A DNA stretch of 24,393 nt from Scytonema sp. UIC 10036 (GTDB lineage Bacteria; Cyanobacteriota; Cyanobacteriia; Cyanobacteriales; Nostocaceae): assembly GCF_009725235.1 (NCBI RefSeq), contig NZ_WJFC01000200.1:1-24393 (forward strand), written 5' to 3'. Position numbers and translations under genes: made by a program. Shown one piece after another: positions 14,784 through 22,736 of this stretch. Positions within the stretch are counted from its first letter, which is position 1. Each line of letters begins with the position of its first letter. A model generated the notes under the pieces. That model was not told the DNA's origin and ran no database searches. It saw only the letters and a list, made by a program, of their open reading frames with translations.

Positions 14784-15569
14784 ATGAACGACAACAGCAA
14801 AACGATTGTTTTATTATCCAGTAGAGAACTAGAAAAAATGCGTAAGGCTGGGCGCTTAGCTGCTCAACTTTTGCGTCACCTTGAACCAATGGTTAAACCA
14901 GGGGTTAGCACTCTAGAGCTAAACGATGAAGCAGAACGTTGGACGCAAGCGCATGGAGCAAAAAGCGCCCCTCTTGGTTATAAAGGTTATCCCAAGTCTA
15001 TATGTACCAGTATTAATGAAGTTGTTTGTCATGGCATTCCCAGTGCCAAGCAAATTCTTCGCAATGGTGACATCATTAATATTGATGTAACACTCATTGT
15101 GGATCGTTACCACGGTGATACATCTGAGACATTTTTGGTTGGTACACCTTCCCCTATGGCTAAAAAGCTGGTAGAGGTAACAAGAGAATGCCGTCGCCGA
15201 GGTATAAAGGAAGTTAAACCAGGAGCATACATCGGAGACATTGGGGCTGCTATTCAAGAGTACGCAGAATCACAAGGTTTTTCCGTGGTGCGAGACTTTG
15301 TAGGACATGGTATCAGTAACATTTTCCATACTACACCAGAAATTCCTCATTACGGTACCCGTGGGAAAGGAAAACGTCTCAGAGCAGGTATGGTTTTTAC
15401 CATCGAACCCATGATTAACGAAGGAACTTGGGAAGTGGAAGTTTTAAGCGATGGCTGGACTGCACTCACACGCGATCGCAAACTGAGCGCTCAATGCGAG
15501 CATACCATAGCAGTGACGGAAGAAGGTGTTGAAGTCCTGACTTTACCTGATGGGGAAGTTTTTTCTTAA
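14784..15569 (+). CDS. map: Type I methionine aminopeptidase
   Basis: This enzyme removes the initiator methionine from nascent proteins. The 261-residue protein has all five metal ligands of the pita-bread fold: Asp101 (IINIDVTL), Asp112 (HGDTSETF), His175 (FVGHGIS), Glu208 (FTIEPM) and Glu239 (CEHTIA), plus the substrate-binding His83 (VCHGIP). There is no SEC-C or zinc-finger extension. Cyanobacteria often have several map genes; this one has the standard catalytic core and about ten extra N-terminal residues. The start has no strong Shine-Dalgarno site. The stop codon is followed directly by a TTAGTGG array that leads to the convergent pentapeptide gene. Confidence 0.96.
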   Translation: MNDNSKTIVLLSSRELEKMRKAGRLAAQLLRHLEPMVKPGVSTLELNDEAERWTQAHGAKSAPLGYKGYPKSICTSINEVVCHGIPSAKQILRNGDIINIDVTLIVDRYHGDTSETFLVGTPSPMAKKLVEVTRECRRRGIKEVKPGAYIGDIGAAIQEYAESQGFSVVRDFVGHGISNIFHTTPEIPHYGTRGKGKRLRAGMVFTIEPMINEGTWEVEVLSDGWTALTRDRKLSAQCEHTIAVTEEGVEVLTLPDGEVFS

Positions 15570-15713
15570 TGGTTAGTGGTTAGTGGTTAGTGGTTAGTGG
15601 TTAGTGGTTAGTGGTTAGTGGTTAGTGGTTAGTGGTTAGTGGTGAAGAGCAACAACCAACAACCAACAACTATCAACCAACAACCAACAACCAACAACTA
15701 TCAACCAACAACT
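15570..15713. repeat. STRR array, strand-reversing, between convergent genes
   Basis: About ten TTAGTGG units at 15570-15642 directly follow the map stop. After GTGAAGAG, CAACCAA/CAACTAT units run to the stop codon of the minus-strand pentapeptide gene. Read in the direction of either gene, the first thing after the stop is the G/T-rich strand. The two halves can form an imperfect stem and may serve as a two-way terminator. Confidence 0.88.
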
Positions 15714-15714
15714 A

Positions 15715-17073
15715 TCATTTCCCTAATTTATTTGGAATTCCTTCGCAACCGCCGGGGATTGTATTTCTTGTTTTTTCACCACCCCAGGCGCAGCAATAGT
15801 ACCGTGTAGATTCAGATATCCGTCGAGCGTCGGTGAAATCAGCATTTTCTACAACAGCACCAGTGTATTCGCCAGTTTCATAATCTGGTGGTTCAGTACG
15901 GCTGCGGGGTGATGCTTTCTCCACAGAACCGTAGAACAGGCGAGTTCCATTGAGGTCAGCACCAGTAAGATTGCTTTCATATAAAATGGCGCGGGAAAGG
16001 TTGGCTTTTACCAAATCGCAATTACTAAGGTCAGCACGGACAAAATTGACTTCAGATAAGTCAGTCCACCGCAAATCTGTCCCAGCAAGGTCTGCGCCTG
16101 CTAGCATGACGCCCAAATCGATAACGCGCACACCCTCAATACGGTCTTCAGCATAACCACCAATGCCATTTAGAATCGGTCTACCCAATCGACGATCGCG
16201 TTTCAGAGGAGTCAGCAGTCTGGAACGTGAGAGAAAGCGCAGGATTTTCGCTTTACCGCTTCCATCAACACTACTTAATATTGCAGCCGTTCGACCTTCT
16301 GCGATCGCTCTTTCTTGCGGCCAATCTTCTAATAATCCTTCTTCATCCAAGACTAAGTCAGAAATGCCTTGGAAATATGAGTCAATGGTTTGTTGCTGGG
16401 TAATGATATTTTGTTGAATAGTAAGAAAGTTTTGCTGAATCGTCAGATCTTTAGAAATCACGTACTGTCGCCATGCAACGTATACCGCAATAATGGCGAT
16501 GAGAATTTGTCCCAATGCACCAAACCACTCTGCTAGTGTTCCAGAAGCTTCCCAGTTAATTTTACGTCCCCAAGCCAGAAGGCGATCGCCAAAACCGCTA
16601 AACTTGACTGTACCAACAATAGCTGCTAACACTCCCAAAAATGCAACAAATATGGCTCGCTCTTGTGCGGAAAACCACTGTTTTATTGCCATTTCTATTG
16701 CTGGTAACAGTACTGCAAGGGACAGAAGAAGAGCCATTAGGATTCCGCAAGTCCCAACAATTAAGTTATTGATGGCAATTCCAATAATCACGATCGCGAT
16801 CGCTACCAGTATCAGCAATAGTGCTCTGGGTTTTACCGTTATAGAGTTAGGAGTGCGTCCGTTGACAGCAGAACGTAATTGTTGGAGCGTGGATATTTTT
16901 TGTGGAGATTGTTGGGATGAAATTGCAGCTAGAGCCTCCTGGGTAGCAAGTTCAGTGGGGAATAAGGGATTTTCACATCGCCCATCTTCAAAGTCATCTG
17001 GCTGTACGATGTCCTCTAAGAGGGAGTCTTGTGAGTGGGCTTTGGATGAGTTGGAGTTGGATTCTATCGACAT
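15715..17073 (-). CDS. Membrane-anchored pentapeptide-repeat protein
   Basis: The 452-residue protein has a hydrophilic N-terminus (about 1-80) and four probable membrane helices (about 82-103, 105-128, 140-157, 184-202). A Gln-rich coiled-coil-like stretch follows at 208-235 (KDLTIQQNFLTIQQN), then a soluble region. Pentapeptide repeats of the A(D/N)Lxx type lie at about 317-380 (MLAGADLAGTDLRWTDLS, RADLSNCDLVKANLSRAIL). The C-terminal 70 residues carry a Cys pair (YYCCAWGG) and another Cys. Pentapeptide repeats form a right-handed beta-helix used as a binding surface; the ligand is unknown. I recognise the overall plan from memory as a common cyanobacterial protein. The start is the ATG at 17073. 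Confidence 0.88.
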   Translation of the reverse strand: MSIESNSNSSKAHSQDSLLEDIVQPDDFEDGRCENPLFPTELATQEALAAISSQQSPQKISTLQQLRSAVNGRTPNSITVKPRALLLILVAIAIVIIGIAINNLIVGTCGILMALLLSLAVLLPAIEMAIKQWFSAQERAIFVAFLGVLAAIVGTVKFSGFGDRLLAWGRKINWEASGTLAEWFGALGQILIAIIAVYVAWRQYVISKDLTIQQNFLTIQQNIITQQQTIDSYFQGISDLVLDEEGLLEDWPQERAIAEGRTAAILSSVDGSGKAKILRFLSRSRLLTPLKRDRRLGRPILNGIGGYAEDRIEGVRVIDLGVMLAGADLAGTDLRWTDLSEVNFVRADLSNCDLVKANLSRAILYESNLTGADLNGTRLFYGSVEKASPRSRTEPPDYETGEYTGAVVENADFTDARRISESTRYYCCAWGGEKTRNTIPGGCEGIPNKLGK

Positions 17074-17160
17074 GTTTCTATTTTGGCACTAGCACGTCCC
17101 GATTCAACAGTGGTTTCATCCTAACCGCGACATTGCACTAGAAGCAACCTCCGTAATAAG

Positions 17161-17181
17161 TAGGTAGGGCTAATGCCCACC
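17161..17181. repeat. GTAGGTAGGGC palindromic repeat, copy 2
   Basis: TAGGTAGGGCTAATGCCCACC differs from the copy at 14691-14711 at one base. It contains a GGGC/GCCC hairpin. A TACCTACCTACT segment starting near 17195 can pair with the AGTAGGTA at the left edge, giving a larger outer stem. Confidence 0.72.
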
Positions 17182-17223
17182 ATGTGAATCTTTGTACCTA
17201 CCTACTATTTACCTACATAATAT

Positions 17224-17251
17224 TTGACAAATCTAATCGGATAGATATAGA
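17224..17251 (+). promoter_or_regulatory. Candidate sigma-70-type promoter of the TPR lipoprotein gene
   Basis: TTGACA at 17224-17229 is followed after 16 bases by TATAGA at 17246-17251. The -35 is a perfect consensus and the -10 matches 4 of 6. It would give a leader of about 160 bases before the ATG at 17421. Chance occurrence in AT-rich DNA cannot be excluded. Confidence 0.35.
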
Positions 17252-17420
17252 GTCATATATGATACAATATTTATATTGATAAATTGCTCAAAAATTGTTG
17301 GCTTTAAAACCTTTTTCAAACAAGCTCTTTCATGTTGTCTATAGAAGATCGGTACAGCTTTATACTTTTTAGTAAAGCCATTTTGTTTTAGAATCGTAAT
17401 TGTGAGTTATCTATTAACCC

Positions 17421-18164
17421 ATGGTTCATAGGCGCTTGTTTCAAGCAATTGGCTTATTCGTAATTTTCTTCTTGTTTGGTTGTGGTGATACAAAATCACC
17501 AGGACAATATAGCAACCAAGCAGTAAAAGAAGTTAATGTTTCCCAACTGTTGACAGAAGTAAACGACTCTCAACAAGCAGAAGATTATTTTAATCAAGGC
17601 AATAGCTGGTTGAACGCGCAACGCTACAAAGACGCGATCGCAGCTTACGACAAAGCGATATCGATTAAACCTGAAAGTGCCAAAGTTTGGAATAACAGAG
17701 GTAATGCCTTTAACTCTTTACACCAGCATCAAGAAGCCATAGCATCTTACGACAAAGCAATTGCTCTTCAACCAAACAAACATGAGGTATGGTTCAATAA
17801 AGGTAATGTCCTAAGCAGTTTGAAACAATATAAAGAAGCCATAGCATCTTACGACAAATCAATTGCAATCAAACCAGACAAGCATGAAGCATGGATCAAT
17901 AGAGGCATAGCTCTTACAAAGCTGCAACGCTATAAAGAAGCCATAGCATCCTACGATAAAGCAATTGCAATTCAGCCAAACCAACACGAAGCTTACTATA
18001 ACAAAGCTTGTGCTTACGCTTTGCAAAGTAATGCTAAACTAGCTGTGGAAAACTTGCAAAAAGCTATCAAGCTTTATCCTGGGAAGTATAAAAAACTAGC
18101 AAAAACTGACCCAGATTTTAGCAAGATTCGCGGCGATAAGCAGTATCAAGCATTCATCCAGTAG
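17421..18164 (+). CDS. TPR-repeat lipoprotein
   Basis: The 247-residue protein begins with a signal peptide (MVHRRLFQAIGLFVIFFLFG) and a lipobox-like LFGC with the acceptor Cys at 21, so it is probably a lipid-anchored periplasmic-side protein. From about residue 52 there are five tetratricopeptide repeats of 34 residues with consensus W.N.G.....Q.Y.EAIASYDKAI.I.P. The last repeat is followed by KTDPDFSKIRGDKQYQAFIQ, an ending common in bacterial TPR proteins. TPRs mediate protein-protein contacts; the partner is unknown. The middle repeats are nearly identical at DNA level (unit 102 bp), a sign of recent internal duplication. The Tab2-like gene follows after 47 bases and may be co-transcribed. 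Confidence 0.88.
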   Translation: MVHRRLFQAIGLFVIFFLFGCGDTKSPGQYSNQAVKEVNVSQLLTEVNDSQQAEDYFNQGNSWLNAQRYKDAIAAYDKAISIKPESAKVWNNRGNAFNSLHQHQEAIASYDKAIALQPNKHEVWFNKGNVLSSLKQYKEAIASYDKSIAIKPDKHEAWINRGIALTKLQRYKEAIASYDKAIAIQPNQHEAYYNKACAYALQSNAKLAVENLQKAIKLYPGKYKKLAKTDPDFSKIRGDKQYQAFIQ

Positions 18165-18211
18165 AAATTGGTGAAAGTTGGCAGTTTAGGGATGCAAAAT
18201 CCACAACGTGT

Positions 18212-19003
18212 ATGAAAATTTGGCAAACTGATTTCTATCGATGTCCTCAGCCAGATGCATCTGGACAAGTTTTGTGGTATGTGGTGATTTGTGATGCAAA
18301 TCGCAGCTTTGAATATGAAGCCACTTGTCCGCAAGCACAAGCAAATTCTAGTTGGGTCGCTTCTCAACTTCAGCAAGCAGCCAGAGAAAAACTGCCAAAC
18401 ATAATTCAAGTTTTTCGCCCCCAATCTCTCAGCATACTCGAACAGGCGGGAAAGAGTTTGGGCATTACAGTAGAAGCAACTCGCCACACTCTTGCATTAA
18501 AACAGTGGCTGCAAGAAAAGCAATATCCTGTCGCTTTGGATAAACCACCCCCCGCACCACTACCAGAAAACCTATGGGGAGAACAATGGCGTTTTGCATC
18601 ACTCGTTGCAGGTGAAATCCTCGATGCATTTAGCGATCGCCCCATCCCCGTTTTAGAAATGCCAGAGCATCTACAACCCTTCAATTTAGGCTTGGCATCA
18701 ACAGTACCTATACCCGGAGTTGTTATTTATGGTGGACGGCAATCCATGCGTTTGGTACGGTGGTTGCAACAAGCCGATCCTATAGCGTTGAATTACATTG
18801 CTGGTACACCTGATGGATTGGTGTTAGAAGCAGGTTTAGTCGATAGGTGGATTGTTGCCACATTTGAAGATAAAGAAGTTACAAACGCAGCTAGAGTTTA
18901 CACGGAAAGAAAGCAACAAAGTCGAGGATTGCATTTTTTAGTCGTGCAACCTGATGATTCTGGTATGACTTACACGGGTTTTTGGCTGCTTAGTGACCAG
19001 TGA
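18212..19003 (+). CDS. Tab2/Atab2-like RNA-binding protein (DUF1092)
   Basis: The 263-residue soluble protein matches the DUF1092 family. It opens MKIWQTDFYRCPQPDASGQV then LWYVVICD, has PLPENLWGEQWRFASL near residue 115, GLASTVPIPGVVIYGGRQSM near 180, and ends GLHFLVVQPDDSG, YTGFWLL. The plastid homologues (TAB2 in Chlamydomonas, ATAB2 in Arabidopsis) bind psaB mRNA and promote translation for photosystem assembly. A similar role in this cyanobacterium is inference from homology. Its last residues S-D-Q and the TGA stop lie inside three tandem GTGACCA units. A terminator hairpin follows 17 bases after the stop. Confidence 0.92.
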   Translation: MKIWQTDFYRCPQPDASGQVLWYVVICDANRSFEYEATCPQAQANSSWVASQLQQAAREKLPNIIQVFRPQSLSILEQAGKSLGITVEATRHTLALKQWLQEKQYPVALDKPPPAPLPENLWGEQWRFASLVAGEILDAFSDRPIPVLEMPEHLQPFNLGLASTVPIPGVVIYGGRQSMRLVRWLQQADPIALNYIAGTPDGLVLEAGLVDRWIVATFEDKEVTNAARVYTERKQQSRGLHFLVVQPDDSGMTYTGFWLLSDQ

Positions 19004-19015
19004 CCAGTGACCAGT
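18994..19015. repeat. GTGACCA heptamer repeat at gene end
   Basis: Three tandem copies of GTGACCA (18994-19014) overlap the final two codons and stop of the Tab2-like gene. The same heptamer supplies the end of mobA (near 771-785 on the minus strand) and a related TCACTGG run precedes the helicase gene near 20180. Confidence 0.75.
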
Positions 19016-19020
19016 TAAGG

Positions 19021-19060
19021 AAAAAAAGCGATTGCCTAAGATGTGCGATCGCTTTTTTTT
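19021..19060 (+). terminator. Rho-independent terminator after the Tab2-like gene
   Basis: Arms AAGCGATTGC and GCGATCGCTT (one T-G wobble) enclose a 9-base loop, with an A-run before and eight T residues at the end. It lies 17 bases after the stop codon. The right arm contains a HIP1 GCGATCGC. The A- and T-runs also allow termination in the reverse direction. Confidence 0.88.
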
Positions 19061-19162
19061 CTCTTTATAGTTTATTTTTAAGTATTCATGTACTATAAAA
19101 AATAGCACAGTTATCAGCTTCTACACGCAACATATGTCAAAGCAACAGCGAAGGAGAAAAGT

Positions 19163-19644
19163 TTGAGCGAAGTCAAAGCTGATTACGACAATCCTTGGAA
19201 AGAAGCACTCACTGAGTATTTTGAGCCTTTTTTGGAATTTTTCTTTCCACAAGTTCATGCTCTCATTGATTGGAGCCGAACTCCGCAATCTTTAGATAAA
19301 GAATTGCAACAAATTTTTCCAAATGATTGACCAGATGATGAAGTTACCCCAAGAGTTACAGCAAAGTTTTGAAGAAAAATTCAATCATTGTAGGAGGAAA
19401 GAAGAATGCCTTTAATGAGCAATATGGAATTGAGAGGTATGGAGCGTAGCTCTATACAAACGGCGCGTGAATCAGTGATAACAGTTTTAAGTGTACGACT
19501 CGGAGAATTACCTTCAGAGTTGATAGAAGCTTAAATAAGATTTCTGATTTACAACAGTTAAAACAGTTTTTAGAACAAGTAGCTACTGTTAATACAATTG
19601 ATGAGTTCCAACAATTTTTTAACGATGCTCGCTCTGTAAATTAG
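19163..19644 (+). pseudogene. Decayed Rpn/PD-(D/E)XK nuclease-transposase family gene
   Basis: A TTG start at 19163, with AAGGAG 6 bases upstream, opens a 55-residue piece (SEVKADYDNPWKEALTEYFE, FFFPQVHALIDWSRTP, LDKELQQIFPND) that is the typical N-terminus of cyanobacterial Rpn/DUF4351-type proteins. It stops at 19330. The C-terminal part follows in broken frames: KLPQELQQSFEEKFNH (from 19335), TARESVITVLSVRLGELPSE (frame from 19406) and KISDLQQLKQFLEQVA to DEFQQFFNDARSVN, ending at 19644. At least two frameshifts and a large internal deletion removed the central nuclease core. Intact members are PD-(D/E)XK nucleases tied to recombination or small mobile elements. This copy should be inactive. 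Confidence 0.85.
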
Positions 19645-19664
19645 ACTGCAAAAGTTATGGAACT

Positions 19665-19691
19665 GCAGATGGACGCGGATGCACGCAGATG
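19665..19691. repeat. GCAGATG/ACGCGGATG repeat, copy 1
   Basis: The segment reads GCAGATGGACGCGGATGCA then CGCAGATG. A close relative with the same alternating units lies at 22650-22677. Both follow a GCAAAAGTT word: 15 bases before here, 29 bases before there. It is a dispersed intergenic repeat with no coding capacity. Confidence 0.65.
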
Positions 19692-19810
19692 AAGCGTACC
19701 TCATTCGGATGGAAATCGCTATATCTGAACACTGAGGTAGGTTAATATTTAGATTGCATCAAAAAGCGGATGCACAAATAGTTGTATTTTGGATGTGAGG
19801 AGTAAAGTTT

Positions 19811-19999
19811 GTGACTAGACCACCCAGCCTTGGTGTCAGTATTTTCTTATATATTACTGGTATTTTATTAGTAATTTTGGCTATCATTCTTCTCCTACAA
19901 GCTTTTGGAGTTGTCAAGAACATTCCTAAAGAAGCAATTTGGGGTTTGGTATTGCTGTCAATAGGTTCGGGGATTTTAACCGCGATTCGGCGTCGTTAA
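19811..19999 (+). CDS. Small two-helix membrane protein
   Basis: The 62-residue protein starts with GTG (TRPPSLGVSIFLYITGILLV) and has two hydrophobic segments, about residues 9-30 and 41-58, joined by VVKNIPKEAIWG, with a basic end (AIRRR). A GAGGAG Shine-Dalgarno sequence about 9 bases before the GTG supports the start. I recognise it from memory as a short conserved cyanobacterial membrane protein of unknown function. It lies alone between the Rpn remnant and the helicase gene. Confidence 0.75.
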   Translation: MTRPPSLGVSIFLYITGILLVILAIILLLQAFGVVKNIPKEAIWGLVLLSIGSGILTAIRRR

Positions 20000-20206
20000 C
20001 TTTTAATTATCTGAGTAAGTCGGCATAATTAAAGTGAACTAGTCAGGAGCGTCATTTGTCATTAGTAAGGGTTTTAGTTTTGTTCACATTTTGTAATGTA
20101 GTTCTGTTTATTTCCGCCTACCTACTTATCGTTTTGCTTGAGTAGCCCTTGTAGAAGCTACTATTTATTAATGTAACCATTCACTGGTCACTGGTCATTG
20201 GGTTAT

Positions 20207-20231
20207 GTTGGGTTTCGTTCCTCAACCCAAC
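20207..20231. repeat. Dispersed hairpin repeat (GTTGGGTT / AACCCAAC)
   Basis: Perfect 8-bp arms at 20207-20214 and 20224-20231 enclose TCGTTCCTC. From memory, this is a common intergenic repeat in cyanobacteria. It lies 33 bases before the helicase ATG, flanked by TCACTGG and TCACTGC heptamer-like runs, so it would be in the leader RNA. Confidence 0.7.
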
Positions 20232-20264
20232 CTACGGTCACTGCTCACTGCTCACTGTTATCCC

Positions 20265-22610
20265 ATGTCAACAACTGACTTTCTCACTCACCTCAATCCA
20301 AGTCAACGCCGTGCTGTTGAACATTTTTACGGTCCCTTACTAGTTGTTGCTGGTGCGGGGTCTGGCAAAACACGAGCGCTGACTTATCGCATTGCTAATC
20401 TGATTTCCCATCACCGTGTCGATCCGGAGAATATCTTGTCAGTTACCTTCACGAACAAAGCCGCACGGGAGATGAAAGAACGGATTAAGAAGCTATTTGC
20501 CGAACAGTTGGCTATGATGGAGTACGGCGAACGGTTTGATTTGCTACCAGAATACGAACAAACGAAACTTGAGTCAAAAGTTTGGAAAAAAACTGTTAAG
20601 CACTTGTGGTGCGGAACTTTCCACAGTTTGTGTTCGCGGATTCTTCGCTTTGATATCGGAAAATATGAAGATGAAAAAGGACGGCGTTGGACTCAGAATT
20701 TTTCTATCTTTGACGAGTCGGATGTTCAAAGTCTTATCAAAGACATTGTGACTAAACAACTTAATTTAGATGACAAGAAATTTGAACCTCGTTCTGTCCG
20801 CTACGCTATCAGTAACGCTAAAAACCAGGGTTTATCACCTCGAGAATTTGAAAGAGAACAACCTAATTATCGGGGACGGGTGATTGCAGAGGTTTATACT
20901 GCTTATCAAAATCGACTTGCAGAAAACAATGCCCTTGATTTTGATGACCTTATCCTAGTTCCTGTGAAATTGTTTGAGCAAAACGAGCAAGTTTTGGGTT
21001 ATTGGCATAACAAGTTTCGCCACATTTTAGTGGATGAGTATCAGGATACTAACCGGACTCAGTACAATTTGATTCGGTTATTGGCGACTAATGGGGAACC
21101 GAAAAAGAGTGAATGGGATTGGACAAACCGCTCTGTTTTTGTGGTAGGTGATGCGGATCAGTCAATATATTCATTTAGAATGGCTGACTTTACTATTTTG
21201 TTGGAATTTCAGCAAGATTTTGGTGATGGCTTACCAGATGAAGATACCAGAACGATGGTAAAGCTAGAGGAAAACTATCGTTCTTGTGAAAATATCTTAG
21301 AAGCAGCAAACCATTTGATTGAGAACAATACTCAAAGAATTGATAAAGTTCTTAGGGCTACACGCGGTGCGGGGGAAGAAATTTATTGTCACAAAGCTGA
21401 TGATGAGCTTGTGGAAGCTCAATTCGTTATTAATCAAATTCAAACGTTAGAACACCAACACCCTGAGTTGAACTGGGGTAGTTTTGCTGTTCTTTACCGT
21501 ACTAACGCTCAGTCACGCCCCTTTGAAGAATTATTGGTTCGGAATAATATTCCTTATACGGTGGTGGGAGGAATTAAGTTTTACGATCGCAAAGAAATTA
21601 AGGATGTCTTAGCTTACTTGCGAGCGATCGCAAACCCTGCGGATACTGTCAGTTTATTACGAGTTATCAACACTCCCCGGCGTGGTATTGGTAAGGCTAC
21701 AGTGGATTCCCTTATCAAAGCATCTCAAGAATTAGGGACGACTCTGTGGGAAATACTGAGTGATGAAACATCAGTTAATACCTTGGCTGGACGTTCTGCC
21801 AAAGCTGTGAATGGCTTTGCGAATTTGATTCGTGAATGGCAAGAAAACTTAGATAAGGTTCCTGTGTCAGAAGTTGTACAAGGAGTCCTTGACGGTTCGG
21901 GTTACATCCAAGACTTGATGTCTCAAGGAACAGATGAAGCAGAAGATAGGGTGCAAAACGTTCAAGAATTGTTTAATGCCGTACTGCAATTTCAGGAGGA
22001 AAACGATGATGTAACTCTACAATCGTTTCTTTCAAGTACTGCTTTGAGTTCCGATTTGGATAATTTAAAGGAAGGAGAAACAGCAGTTTCTTTACTGACT
22101 CTACACGCTTCCAAGGGGCTGGAATTTCCTGTAGTGTTTTTGGTGGGTATGGAACAGGGGTTGTTTCCTAACTACCGTTCCATGAACGATCCAGCCGCCT
22201 TAGAGGAAGAACGTCGTCTGTGTTATGTCGGAATTACTCGCGCTCAAGAACGGTTGTATTTGACTTATGCGAGGGAACGTCGTCTGTATGGATCTAGGGA
22301 ACCTGCTTTGCGATCGCAATTTCTGGATGAATTGCCTGAAGAACTCATGGCATCTCAACGGAAAAGTCAAATGGCTTATATTAAACGCGCAGGTGCTAAC
22401 CTACAGCAGAGTGCAGCTCGTGGGAAGAAGGAAGTAACAGAAAATTGGCAGGTGGGCGATCGGGTTCTGCACAAAACTTTTGGTATTGGGGAGATTACTC
22501 ATATTTTTGGTTCTAGCACTAAGGTTTCGTTAGCGATTAAATTTGATAATTTGGGTTTGGGTCAAAAAATTATTGACCCTAAAGTTGCTCAGTTACAAAA
22601 GGCTGATTAA
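20265..22610 (+). CDS. pcrA: UvrD/PcrA-type ATP-dependent DNA helicase
   Basis: This is a superfamily 1A 3'-5' helicase for DNA repair and for removing obstacles to replication. The 781-residue protein shows the Q-motif LNPSQRRAV at 10-18, Walker A GAGSGKT at 30-36, motif Ia TFTNKAAREMKERI at 61-74, motif II VDEYQDTN at 256-263, motif III GDADQSIYSFRMAD at 295-308, LLTLHASKGLEF (motif V region), and VGITRAQERLYLTYARERRL (motif VI). The C-terminus (about 725-781, VGDRVLHKTFGIGEITHIFG) is the Tudor-like RNA-polymerase-binding domain of PcrA/UvrD. A roughly 30-residue insert at 82-112 lies between motifs Ia and Ib. The ATG at 20265 is chosen because the upstream extension would be translated repeat DNA. 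Confidence 0.96.
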   Translation: MSTTDFLTHLNPSQRRAVEHFYGPLLVVAGAGSGKTRALTYRIANLISHHRVDPENILSVTFTNKAAREMKERIKKLFAEQLAMMEYGERFDLLPEYEQTKLESKVWKKTVKHLWCGTFHSLCSRILRFDIGKYEDEKGRRWTQNFSIFDESDVQSLIKDIVTKQLNLDDKKFEPRSVRYAISNAKNQGLSPREFEREQPNYRGRVIAEVYTAYQNRLAENNALDFDDLILVPVKLFEQNEQVLGYWHNKFRHILVDEYQDTNRTQYNLIRLLATNGEPKKSEWDWTNRSVFVVGDADQSIYSFRMADFTILLEFQQDFGDGLPDEDTRTMVKLEENYRSCENILEAANHLIENNTQRIDKVLRATRGAGEEIYCHKADDELVEAQFVINQIQTLEHQHPELNWGSFAVLYRTNAQSRPFEELLVRNNIPYTVVGGIKFYDRKEIKDVLAYLRAIANPADTVSLLRVINTPRRGIGKATVDSLIKASQELGTTLWEILSDETSVNTLAGRSAKAVNGFANLIREWQENLDKVPVSEVVQGVLDGSGYIQDLMSQGTDEAEDRVQNVQELFNAVLQFQEENDDVTLQSFLSSTALSSDLDNLKEGETAVSLLTLHASKGLEFPVVFLVGMEQGLFPNYRSMNDPAALEEERRLCYVGITRAQERLYLTYARERRLYGSREPALRSQFLDELPEELMASQRKSQMAYIKRAGANLQQSAARGKKEVTENWQVGDRVLHKTFGIGEITHIFGSSTKVSLAIKFDNLGLGQKIIDPKVAQLQKAD

Positions 22611-22649
22611 TGGGCTTGTTGCAAAAGTTTAAGAAATTAATTATTAACC

Positions 22650-22677
22650 GCAGATGCACGCAGATGCACGCGGATAG
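22650..22677. repeat. GCAGATG/ACGCGGATG repeat, copy 2
   Basis: GCAGATGCACGCAGATGCAC then GCGGATAG, in the 126-base gap between the helicase and Uma2 genes. It is related to the copy at 19665-19691, about 3 kb away in the same orientation. Confidence 0.65.
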
Positions 22678-22736
22678 ACTAAATTTTTGCTTAAATGCTA
22701 CTTCCCTGTCAAATATATTATGTGGAGGTTGTAACT

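Larger units (their letters stand above)
17074..17420. other. Intergenic region between divergent genes
   Basis: The gap separates the pentapeptide gene (-) from the TPR lipoprotein gene (+). It holds the second GTAGGTAGGGC repeat copy (17161-17181), a possible promoter at 17224-17251 and otherwise AT-rich DNA with no supported frame. Confidence 0.5.

Noticed and set aside
14919..15257. 112-codon minus-strand frame inside map
   Set aside because: It overlaps the metal-ligand region of an intact methionine aminopeptidase and resembles no known protein.
16493..17092. 199-codon plus-strand frame opposite the pentapeptide gene
   Set aside because: It is the antisense shadow of the membrane-helix region; the minus-strand protein has clear helices and pentapeptide repeats.
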